From Hyphomicrobiales bacterium (lineage in GTDB: Bacteria; Pseudomonadota; Alphaproteobacteria; Rhizobiales; Rhizobiaceae), in assembly GCA_900468805.1 (NCBI GenBank), contig UEIF01000021.1, positions 497,397 to 561,396 of the forward strand: DNA of 64,000 bases. Reading direction: 5' to 3'. Below are positions 7,930 to 14,848 of the stretch, in pieces (position 1 is the stretch's first letter; each line of letters begins with the position of its first letter). The notes under the pieces were generated by a model. That model saw only the letters and a list, made by a program, of their open reading frames with translations. It made no database searches and was not told the origin of the DNA. A program made the position numbers and the translations under genes.

Positions 7930-8283
7930 ATGACCGCGACACCGACCCTTTACAAGATCGTGCCGGAGGCGCTCTGGCAGGAAGCCAGACAAACCGGCAT
8001 TTTTCATGGCGCCGGCATCGATCAGAAGGATGGCTTCATCCATTTCTCGACTTCGGAGCAGGTCAAGCAGACGGCAGCCCTCTATTTTGCCGGCCAGACG
8101 GGCCTCCTGCTCGTTGCCGTCGATGGCCGTAGCTTCGGTGACAAGTTGGTCTTCGAAGCCTCGCGCGGCGGTGCGCTCTTCCCGCATCTCTATGCCGATC
8201 TACCGCTCTCGGCCGTGCTCTGGGAAGCGGCCTTGTCGCTCGATGATGCCGGCCTCCACATTTTTCCGGAGCTCGCCCCGTGA
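7930..8283 (+). CDS. DUF952 family protein
   Basis: This 117-residue protein begins LYKIVPEALWQEARQTGIFH, and contains GFIHFSTSEQVKQTAALYFAGQ and a C-terminal LFPHLYADLPLSAV. These are the hallmarks of DUF952, a small domain related to ADP-ribosyl-transfer folds; its function is not established. Its TGA stop overlaps the GTG start of pyrD by four bases (GTGA), so the two are translationally coupled. This order is common in rhizobia. Confidence 0.9.
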   Translation: MTATPTLYKIVPEALWQEARQTGIFHGAGIDQKDGFIHFSTSEQVKQTAALYFAGQTGLLLVAVDGRSFGDKLVFEASRGGALFPHLYADLPLSAVLWEAALSLDDAGLHIFPELAP

Positions 8284-9368
8284 TCGATCCTTTCAAGCGC
8301 ATTGCCCGCCGTGGCCTCTTCCTCTTCGATCCCGAAACAGCGCATGGCATGTCGATTGCGGCGCTCAAAGCTGGCGTGGTGCCCGCCTGCCGTATCGCGT
8401 CGGACCCGCGCCTGCACCAGACCGTTGCCAATATCGACTTCCCCAATCCGCTCGGCATGGCCGCGGGTTATGACAAGAATGCCGAAGTGCCGGAAGCATT
8501 GCTGAAGCTCGGCTTCGGCTTTACCGAGATCGGCACGGTCACGCCGAAGCCGCAGTCAGGCAATCCCCGCCCGCGCATCTTCCGCCTGGTGGAGGATGAC
8601 GCGGTGATCAATCGCCTCGGCTTCAACAATGAAGGCCATGAAGCGGCCTTCCAGCGGCTCTCGAAGATCGGCCATACGGGCATCGTTGGCGTCAATATCG
8701 GCGCCAACAAGGATAGCGAGGATCGCATCGCCGATTATGTCGCCGGCATCCGCCGCTTCTATTCGGTCGCTCGCTATTTCACCGCCAATATTTCCTCGCC
8801 CAACACGCCGGGCCTGCGTGACCTGCAGGCGCGCGAAAGCCTCGCCGCCCTTCTGTCTTCTGTCTTGGCTGCTCGCGACGATGAGGCTGAGAAGGCCGGC
8901 CGCAAAATTCCCGTCTTCCTGAAGATCGCCCCCGATCTTACCGAGGAAGGCATGGACGACATCGCCGCCGAGGCCCTCTCGCATGCGCTGGACGGTCTGA
9001 TCGTTTCCAATACGACCCTCTCCCGGGACGGGCTGAAGGATCAGCGACAGGCCAGGGAGGCCGGCGGACTCTCCGGCGCGCCGCTGTTCGAGAAGTCGAC
9101 GGCGGTGCTTGCGAGAATGCGCAAACGCGTCGGCCAGGCCCTGCCGATCATAGGCGTCGGCGGCGTATCTTCGGCTGAAACTGCGCTGGAAAAAATCAGG
9201 GCGGGGGCGGATCTCGTGCAGCTCTATTCCTGCATGATCTATGAAGGCCCGGGCCTTCCGGGCACGATCGTGCGCGACCTGTCGAAACTGCTCGACCGTG
9301 AAAAGGCGGCTTCAATCCGGGATCTCAGGGACAGCCGTGTCGATTACTGGGCCGCGCGGAAAGTCTGA
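8280..9368 (+). CDS. pyrD: Dihydroorotate dehydrogenase (quinone), class 2
   Basis: The 362-residue enzyme oxidises dihydroorotate to orotate at the inner membrane, passing electrons through FMN to quinone (fourth step of pyrimidine synthesis). The N-terminal helix pair that docks to the membrane is present (about 1-30). FMN/substrate motifs include GMAAGYDKNAE, TEIGTVTPKPQ.GNP.PR, NRLGFNNEG, NISSPNTPGLRDLQ (Ser as catalytic base, diagnostic of class 2), KIAPDL, and IGVGGVSSAETALEKIRAGA. The start is GTG, coupled to the DUF952 stop. Its 3' end overlaps that of the convergent MATE gene by 25 bases. Confidence 0.97.
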   Translation: MIDPFKRIARRGLFLFDPETAHGMSIAALKAGVVPACRIASDPRLHQTVANIDFPNPLGMAAGYDKNAEVPEALLKLGFGFTEIGTVTPKPQSGNPRPRIFRLVEDDAVINRLGFNNEGHEAAFQRLSKIGHTGIVGVNIGANKDSEDRIADYVAGIRRFYSVARYFTANISSPNTPGLRDLQARESLAALLSSVLAARDDEAEKAGRKIPVFLKIAPDLTEEGMDDIAAEALSHALDGLIVSNTTLSRDGLKDQRQAREAGGLSGAPLFEKSTAVLARMRKRVGQALPIIGVGGVSSAETALEKIRAGADLVQLYSCMIYEGPGLPGTIVRDLSKLLDREKAASIRDLRDSRVDYWAARKV

Positions 9369-10690
9369 GCGGCCCGCGGCTTGACCAGCACCGCCAGGAA
9401 GAAACCACGAAGCAGCAGGAAGGTGTTCATCGCCAGCCACAGGCCGTGATTGCCGAACATCGGCACGAAGATGGCGAGCATGGCGAGATAGCCGGCAAAG
9501 GACATCAGCATCCGGTTGCGCATGTCCACGGACCATGTCGCGCCGATGAAGACACCGTCCATCAGGAAGGCGAGCGCACCCGTCAGTCCCGTCACCGCTG
9601 CCCAGGGCAGATAAGTCTCGGCCGCCGCCTGCACCTCCGGGGAACTGGTCAGGACGGAAATGAGATAAGGACCGGCAAAATAGAAAAAGCCGGAAATGAT
9701 CGCCGCCAGTCCGAAGGACCAGAAGATCGTGAGCTTCAGTCCGCGGTCGAAGGCCGGTCGGTATTGCGCGCCGATCGCCCGGCCGGTGATCTGCTCGGCA
9801 GCATTGGCCAGACCGTCGAGATAATAGCCCGACAGCAGGAAGAAGTTCATCAGCACCGCATTGGCTGCCAATGTAATAGCGCCGAAGCTCGTGCCGATGC
9901 GGGTCATGATCGCGAAGGAGCCGATCAGCACGAAGGTGCGGATCAGGATGTCGCGGTTTAGCGCAAAAAGCTCGGCCAGCCTGTTTCTCGAAAAGATTTC
10001 CGTCCGGCTTGGCCGGTCTGCCCCATTGAAACCGCGTAGCACGATGAAAAGACCGGCAAGCGCGCCCGCCGTTTCACCCGCCATCGTGCCCCAGGCGACG
10101 CCCGAAACGCCCCAGTCGAGCGATAAGCCGAGGTAGATGGAAAGCAGGATGTTGATGCCGTTGATCAGCGCCTGCAGCAGAAGCCCGGTTCGGCCCTGTC
10201 CGCGGCCGAGCACGAAGCCGAGGAGCGCGTAGTTGGCAAGGGTTGCCGGCGCGGCGAGAATGCGGATCGAGAAATAGGTGCTGGTCGCCTCCGCGATCCT
10301 ACCTTCTGCCCCCATCAGCTTCAGCCCGACAACAATCAGCATCGGTGACAGGACGAGAAGCGCAAGGCCACAGCCCAGCGCCGAGACGATCGCTCGCCAG
10401 AAAACCGCTTGCTGCTCATGCGTGTCGCGCCGCCCGAGCGCCTGCGCAGTCAGTCCCGTCGTGGAAGCGCGCAGGAAATTGAAGCTTCCCATGATGAGGT
10501 CGAACAGCATGGCGCCAATCGCAAGGCCTGCCAGCGCTTCCGGGTCGCCCATATGGCCGACGACGGCGGTATTGGTGATACCAAGCAGCGGCGTGGTCAT
10601 GAAGCCGAGCGTCATCGGAATAGCGATCGCCAGCACCAGCCGGTGCGTCACGTCGAATGCCAATGTGTTTCTGCTTCTGCCGGTATCCAT
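9344..10690 (-). CDS. MATE-family multidrug/toxin efflux transporter
   Basis: This 448-residue integral membrane protein has about 12 hydrophobic segments in two homologous halves, typical of Na+- or H+-coupled MATE (DinF-like) exporters. Characteristic stretches are MTLGFMTTPLLGITNTAVVG in TM1, the RASTTGLTAQALGRRD loop and ISGYYLDGLANAAEQITGRAIGAQ-type sequences at the start of the second half. I placed the start at the ATG at 10690, which follows GAGGCGGAT. An upstream in-frame extension would overlap the preceding gene. It ends inside the 3' end of pyrD on the opposite strand. Confidence 0.92.
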   Translation of the reverse strand: MDTGRSRNTLAFDVTHRLVLAIAIPMTLGFMTTPLLGITNTAVVGHMGDPEALAGLAIGAMLFDLIMGSFNFLRASTTGLTAQALGRRDTHEQQAVFWRAIVSALGCGLALLVLSPMLIVVGLKLMGAEGRIAEATSTYFSIRILAAPATLANYALLGFVLGRGQGRTGLLLQALINGINILLSIYLGLSLDWGVSGVAWGTMAGETAGALAGLFIVLRGFNGADRPSRTEIFSRNRLAELFALNRDILIRTFVLIGSFAIMTRIGTSFGAITLAANAVLMNFFLLSGYYLDGLANAAEQITGRAIGAQYRPAFDRGLKLTIFWSFGLAAIISGFFYFAGPYLISVLTSSPEVQAAAETYLPWAAVTGLTGALAFLMDGVFIGATWSVDMRNRMLMSFAGYLAMLAIFVPMFGNHGLWLAMNTFLLLRGFFLAVLVKPRAAQTFRAAQ

Positions 10691-10722
10691 ATCCGCCTCG
10701 TGGGGAGAGAGGCGGAATCGCC

Positions 10723-11220
10723 TCAGTTGGAAAGCACCATGGCCCAATAGGGCAGGTTCCTGGAAGACGTATTATGCGCAACGGCAACGCCGATACCACT
10801 ATAGCGCCCCAGCATATTTTCCAGATGATGGGGAGAATTGATCCAGGCGGTGACGACAGCATCGACGCTCTGCTGGCCCGAAGCGATGTTTTCGGCGGCC
10901 GGCAGGTTGACGCCGCTTGCCTTCACGCGGGCGCCGAAACTGTCGGTCATGCCCATCAGATGCTTCATCTTGCCCGCACTTGCCATGCGCTTGGCCTGGA
11001 AGATCGCGGCCGTGCTCGCATGCGGATCGACGCTGAGCGGCGGCAGGCCGTTCCTGGCCCGAAGCTGGTTGACGAGCGGCAGCGCCGAGGCGGTCTCGTC
11101 GGAGGCATTGGAGGGCGTGCTTGCAAGCTTGGGTGTCGTCGTGCAGCCGGCGATGCCGGCTGCCAGCGCGAGGCCGGAAAGCTGCAGCAGGCTGCGGCGC
11201 GAAAGGATGATTGAGCTCAT
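10723..11220 (-). CDS. CAP/SCP-domain lipoprotein
   Basis: This is a 165-residue exported protein. The N-terminus SRRSLLQLSGLALAAGIAGC combines a twin-arginine-like motif with a lipobox (Cys26), so it may be a Tat-exported lipoprotein. Residues about 45-160 form a CAP (cysteine-rich secretory/allergen/PR-1) domain, with LVNQLRARNGLPPLSVDPH, the helix FQAKRMASAGKMKHLMG, AAENIASGQQ and INSPHHLENMLG. The pocket residues usually conserved (His, Glu, His) are visible. It may bind lipid or act at the envelope. The ATG sits one base after the stop of the DUF6460 gene, so they form an operon. Confidence 0.85.
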   Translation of the reverse strand: MSSIILSRRSLLQLSGLALAAGIAGCTTTPKLASTPSNASDETASALPLVNQLRARNGLPPLSVDPHASTAAIFQAKRMASAGKMKHLMGMTDSFGARVKASGVNLPAAENIASGQQSVDAVVTAWINSPHHLENMLGRYSGIGVAVAHNTSSRNLPYWAMVLSN

Positions 11221-11221
11221 G

Positions 11222-11488
11222 TTATTTGCGATAGCTGAAAAGACGGATGATGATGAAGATCGGGATGACGATGGTGGCGCCGAGCAACAAGTAGTCGCCG
11301 ACGCGGCCAAGCGCAGAGAAGCCCTGTCGCCATAGATGGATCACGAAATCACGGAAGTTGTAGATTAGTTCCCAGGGTGTCAGCCCGAAGATGGCCATGA
11401 CGAAGCCGACGATCAGCGACACCACCAGAAGCTTGATGATCGTGCGGCCAATGGAATCGCCGAGGAACCTGTTCACCTGATCGGACAT
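11222..11488 (-). CDS. DUF6460-type small membrane protein
   Basis: This 88-residue protein has two hydrophobic helices (about 18-38 and 60-82) separated by a conserved-looking FxxHLWRxGF segment, and ends in RLFSYRK. I recognise it as the rhizobial DUF6460 family; the role is unknown. The ATG at 11488 follows CAGGAGATGGCGC. It is the first gene of a two-gene operon with the CAP-domain lipoprotein. Confidence 0.8.
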   Translation of the reverse strand: MSDQVNRFLGDSIGRTIIKLLVVSLIVGFVMAIFGLTPWELIYNFRDFVIHLWRQGFSALGRVGDYLLLGATIVIPIFIIIRLFSYRK

Positions 11489-11628
11489 GCGCCATCTCCT
11501 GTTTGTCTTGAGATACGGTTGCGGCGATTCGCCTGCAAGCCTTTTCCTCCAAGACCGCACCGCCTCTGAAATAGGACTTGAGTTTTTTTGTGGCCGCCGC
11601 CAAATGCCGCCAGCCAAAGGGTCCGATC

Positions 11629-12561
11629 ATGCAGCCAAGCCAGCTTTCCTCCGGCGACGTCATCGCCGACCGCCGCGCCGACTATGCGAAGATGCTCGAC
11701 GAGGGCGGCGAACCGGACGCGGCGGCCGAGCTGATGGAGCAGGCGCTGGAACTGGCACCGTCCTGGGCAGCCGGCTGGTACCGCCTCGCCACATACCGCG
11801 AAAAGGCAGGAAAGACAGAGGCTGCCGTCGAAGCCTACCGCCGCACGCTGGAACTAGACCCAGAGGATATTTTCGGGGCTGGCTTGAAGCTCGCCTTGCT
11901 CGGCGATGCCGAAACGCCGGACCAGCCGCCGAGCCGCTACGTCGAGCGCCTCTTCGATGACTATGCCGATCGTTTCGAAACCTCCTTGGTGGAGAAGCTC
12001 GATTATTCCGTGCCGCAGAAGCTTGCCGCTTTGGTTGCCTCGACCGGTAGGCAGTATCAGCTTGCTGTCGACCTCGGCTGCGGCACGGGCCTGCTCGGCC
12101 CCGAAATCCGCGCTGATGTCACCCATCTCGAAGGCTTCGATCTCTCGCAAAACATGCTGGCGAAGGCTGCCGAAAAGCACGTCTACGACCATCTCGCCCA
12201 GGCCGATCTGTCGCTGGAGCCCGAAGCATCAGGTCTTTTTGCTGACGGTGGGCGGCACCGCGCCGACCTCGCAACCGCCGCCGATGTGCTGATGTATCTC
12301 GGCAATCTGGAAAGCGTCTTCGCGATCCTCGATGAGCTCTTGGCTCCCGGCGCCGACTTCGCCTTTTCCGTCGAGGATGGCGGCGAGGCAAACGGTTTTC
12401 ATCTGGCGCCGTCGCTGCGCTATGCGCATGCGCAAGCTTACGTCGAAGCGCTTGCCTCGGCCCATCGACTCGAAATCCTCGAGACGGTCAAAACCGTCAT
12501 TCGCAAAGATGGCGGCAAGCCGGTTTCCGGCATTCTGTTCCTTACGCGCAAGACCGCCTGA
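11629..12561 (+). CDS. TPR-containing class I SAM-dependent methyltransferase
   Basis: This is a 310-residue two-part protein. Residues about 10-95 hold two tetratricopeptide-like repeats (DEGGEPDAAAELMEQALELA and EKAGKTEAAVEAYRRTLELD). Residues about 115-305 are a Rossmann-type methyltransferase with the SAM motif LAVDLGCGTGLLG and the acidic strand LEGFDLSQNMLAKA. The TPR part suggests a protein partner or protein substrate; the methyl acceptor is not identifiable. The ATG at 11629 follows AAAGGG. It is divergent from the DUF6460 operon and transcribed alone. Confidence 0.87.
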   Translation: MQPSQLSSGDVIADRRADYAKMLDEGGEPDAAAELMEQALELAPSWAAGWYRLATYREKAGKTEAAVEAYRRTLELDPEDIFGAGLKLALLGDAETPDQPPSRYVERLFDDYADRFETSLVEKLDYSVPQKLAALVASTGRQYQLAVDLGCGTGLLGPEIRADVTHLEGFDLSQNMLAKAAEKHVYDHLAQADLSLEPEASGLFADGGRHRADLATAADVLMYLGNLESVFAILDELLAPGADFAFSVEDGGEANGFHLAPSLRYAHAQAYVEALASAHRLEILETVKTVIRKDGGKPVSGILFLTRKTA

Positions 12562-12758
12562 GCGCATATTTCTTGCGATTTTAAAATAGGTCAGCATTGC
12601 TTACGTATTTCGCTTGCGCGCAACTTCACAAGGCGTGATAACTCGGGCTATTCAGTGAGAAAGCGACGCGCTCCCCGGGGCGCAGCACGCGCCGCATCCA
12701 TCCAGACATTTCCTCTTCCTCCGGCCAGCCCGGAGCAGCCGCTATCGGAGATCGCGAC

Positions 12759-13394
12759 ATGAGCCAGCTTATCAGTGCCCTTGGGTTCTGGAACACCACG
12801 GCGACGCGCCACACGCCGGTGGAGGATGTGCAGGGCGTCTTCTCCGGCAGCCTCGTCTCCGCGCTCGGACTTTACGTGCTCGCCAGCGCCGGTCTTCTCA
12901 CCGGCAGCACCGCCGGCATTGCCTTCCTGCTGCATTATGCCTTCGGCGTGAACTTCGGCCTCGCTTTCTTCCTGCTCAACCTGCCGTTCTTTTACCTCTC
13001 GTGGAAGCGTCTCGGCATGGCTTTCACGATCAAGACCTTCATCGCGATCGGCCTCACCTCCGCATTGACCAGCCTGCAGCCGAAGGTCATGGAAATCGCC
13101 ACCATTCACCCAGCCTGGGCAGCACTTCTCGGCGGCCTGCTGCTGGGTTTCGGCCTTCTTGCGCTCTATCGCCATCGCGCCAGCCTCGGCGGCGTCGGCA
13201 TTCTCGGCATCTATATGCAGGAGCGTTTCGGTATCCGCGCCGGCCTTGTGCAACTGGCCATCGATATGTGCGTGCTGGCCGCCGCCTTCTTCGTCACCAC
13301 GCCGCCGGTCGTCTTCTATTCCGTGCTCGGCGCCGTCGTCCTCAACCTGTTCGTGGCGATCAATCACCGGGCCGACCGCTACATCGCTCTCTAG
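12759..13394 (+). CDS. YitT-family membrane protein
   Basis: This 211-residue protein has five to six predicted membrane segments. The YitT/DUF161 pattern is visible: ASAGLLTGSTAGIAFLLHYAFG, then GLAFFLLNLPFFYLSWKRLG, and HRASLGGVGILGIYMQERFG. The family is widespread and proposed to be transporters, but substrates are not established. The start is preceded by CGGAGATCGCGAC. The 197-base upstream gap holds GC-rich inverted segments but no recognised riboswitch. Confidence 0.88.
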   Translation: MSQLISALGFWNTTATRHTPVEDVQGVFSGSLVSALGLYVLASAGLLTGSTAGIAFLLHYAFGVNFGLAFFLLNLPFFYLSWKRLGMAFTIKTFIAIGLTSALTSLQPKVMEIATIHPAWAALLGGLLLGFGLLALYRHRASLGGVGILGIYMQERFGIRAGLVQLAIDMCVLAAAFFVTTPPVVFYSVLGAVVLNLFVAINHRADRYIAL

Positions 13395-13521
13395 TGTTTT
13401 CCTGTCGACCCGCAAAGACTCAACCTTACAAATCGGTAAGCCATTATAAACAAAACGTAACTTGCCTGTGATCGGCCCCGGCGCGACACTTCCTCTCGCG
13501 CCGGATGTGATGAGGTGAGCT

Positions 13522-13692
13522 ATGTCAGAGTTGGAAAAGCTTGTCAGACGCCGCATGCAGGAAGAATACGCCAAAGGCTCTTCCGCAGAGCATATCGCCA
13601 AGGTCGTTCGCGACATATTCAACAGCATCGATCTCTCGGGCAGATTGCCTGAAGCCGTTGCCGTGAGGTCCGATACGCGCCACAGACGATGA
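13522..13692 (+). CDS. Small conserved-type hypothetical protein (56 aa)
   Basis: This is a short ORF beginning MSELEKLVRRRMQEEYAKGS and ending TRHRR. The ATG at 13522 has a strong Shine-Dalgarno (GAGGTGA) 4-5 bases upstream. The coding sequence shows rhizobial third-position bias, and a perfect 10-bp hairpin lies 8 bases after the stop. The N-terminal two thirds are a charged amphipathic helix; no family is recognised. These features together make it a likely real gene. Confidence 0.65.
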   Translation: MSELEKLVRRRMQEEYAKGSSAEHIAKVVRDIFNSIDLSGRLPEAVAVRSDTRHRR

Positions 13693-13700
13693 AATATTCA

Positions 13701-13724
13701 ACCGACCCGATCTCTCGGGTCGGT
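13701..13724 (+). terminator. Perfect 10-bp hairpin after the 56-aa gene
   Basis: ACCGACCCGA pairs with TCGGGTCGGT around a TCTC loop. There is no T-tract, so termination may depend on other factors, or the hairpin may protect the 3' end. It also faces the 3' end of the convergent gene at 13759. Confidence 0.6.
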
Positions 13725-13758
13725 CACCGGGACAAAGCCCCTTATCAGCAAAAAAGTA

Positions 13759-14220
13759 TCAGGCTGCCTTCTGTGACGCATCGATCGGATGCTGGCTGCG
13801 GAAGCCGACGGCTAGCCGGTTCCAGATATTGATCGCGCCGATCGCCACCGTGATCTTGGTCATTTCCTCTTCGGAAAAATGCGCCTTCAGTGCCTCGTAG
13901 TCGGCATCCGGAGCGCCGGTCTCGGCAATCTTCGTGACCGCATCGACCCAGCCGAGCAGGGCGCGCTCGCGTGCGTCGTAAACCGGCGATTCGCGCCATA
14001 CGCACATCAAGTTGATCCACTGCTCGGAAAGTCCGTCGTGACGTGCTTCCTTCACATGCATGTCGACGCAGTAGGCACAGCCGTTGATCTGCGAGGCGCG
14101 AAGCTTGATCAGGTGGATGAATCGACGCTCCAGGCCGGAGGTCTGGACGTACTGTTCCAGGGCGACAACGGCCTTGTAGGCATCGGGAGCGGCCTTGCCG
14201 AAGTTGAAACGTGTTTGCAT
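13759..14220 (-). CDS. Carboxymuconolactone decarboxylase / AhpD-like protein
   Basis: This 153-residue helical protein carries the AhpD-type redox centre Cys48-Ala-Tyr-Cys51 with His55 (NGCAYCVDMHVKEAR). Family members work as alkylhydroperoxidases or thiol-dependent reductases. The start ATG at 14220 has AAGGAG 8 bases upstream. It lies 49 bases behind the rrf2-type regulator gene on the same strand and is probably co-transcribed. The gap between them contains five copies of a pentanucleotide. A role in peroxide or electrophile defence is inferred from the family and the regulator. Confidence 0.88.
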   Translation of the reverse strand: MQTRFNFGKAAPDAYKAVVALEQYVQTSGLERRFIHLIKLRASQINGCAYCVDMHVKEARHDGLSEQWINLMCVWRESPVYDARERALLGWVDAVTKIAETGAPDADYEALKAHFSEEEMTKITVAIGAINIWNRLAVGFRSQHPIDASQKAA

Positions 14221-14231
14221 GGGTATTCTCC

Positions 14232-14256
14232 TTGGGTTGGGTTGGGTTGGGTTGGG
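14232..14256. repeat. Pentanucleotide tandem repeat (TTGGG)5
   Basis: Five perfect TTGGG units (CCCAA on the coding strand) lie immediately upstream of the AAGGAG ribosome-binding site of the AhpD-like gene. The last unit contributes the AA of that site. Perfect short tandem repeats of this kind are rare in rhizobial chromosomes and are prone to slipped-strand changes in copy number. Confidence 0.9.
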
Positions 14257-14269
14257 TTTGTGTTGTGGC

Positions 14270-14770
14270 TCAGCGAGCCGTCTTTCTCTCGTGGATTTCC
14301 ATGAAGGCGCAGCCTCTGGCGGCGATGCCGCCGTCATCGTCTGCGGAAAGTTCGGTCAGGATGTCGGCGATGCTGGTGTTCGCAAGTTCCGCGCGATAGG
14401 CGCGCTCGGCCCTGAGCATTGCCGCCGTAACCTGGCAGGGCTTAGTGAAATAGCGCTGCGGCAGCGGGTTCGGCCCGCGCTGACGGATCTCCGAACAGCG
14501 AAAGGCCGGCGCCGGACCTTCGACCGCAAGCACGATATCGAGCAGCGATATGTCCTCTGCCGCCTTCGCCAGCCGGTAACCACCTTTAGGCCCTGGAACC
14601 GTCACCAGAATGCCGGCCCCCGAAAGCGCCTGCAGATGCTTCAGCAGATAGCTCGTCGATACGCCGTGGAATTCGGCGAGGGCCGCGGCCGACAGCACGC
14701 TGCCTTCTGCAAGCCCTGATAGTACCGCCGCACAATGAATGCTTTGTTCGACACCGTCACCAAGCTTCAC
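14270..14770 (-). CDS. Rrf2-family transcriptional regulator
   Basis: This 166-residue protein has an Rrf2 winged helix (ALAEFHGVSTSYLLKHLQAL recognition region, then GPKGGYRLAKAAEDISLLDI wing) and a C-terminal dimer helix. Its cysteines (Cys13, Cys92, Cys112, Cys152) do not show the close three-cysteine spacing of iron-sulfur members such as IscR. It is therefore more likely a thiol- or ligand-responsive member like the CymR/YwnA side of the family. A near-perfect palindrome just upstream is probably its own operator. It leads an operon with the AhpD-like gene. Confidence 0.9.
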   Translation of the reverse strand: MKLGDGVEQSIHCAAVLSGLAEGSVLSAAALAEFHGVSTSYLLKHLQALSGAGILVTVPGPKGGYRLAKAAEDISLLDIVLAVEGPAPAFRCSEIRQRGPNPLPQRYFTKPCQVTAAMLRAERAYRAELANTSIADILTELSADDDGGIAARGCAFMEIHERKTAR

Positions 14771-14785
14771 AGCTGATCTCCTTTA

Positions 14786-14810
14786 ATCGTAGATATTATT
14801 TATCCACGAT
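14786..14810. promoter_or_regulatory. Probable Rrf2 operator (10-5-10 inverted repeat)
   Basis: ATCGTAGATA - TTATT - TATCCACGAT is an inverted repeat with one mismatch, centred 28 bases upstream of the regulator start. It lies between that gene and the divergent helicase gene. Rrf2 proteins usually bind such AT-centred palindromes, so autoregulation is inferred. Occupancy might also affect the helicase promoter. Confidence 0.65.
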
Positions 14811-14848
14811 TAGGCCGAGGAGTCAACACCGCTTTTATTCGCCCGCGT

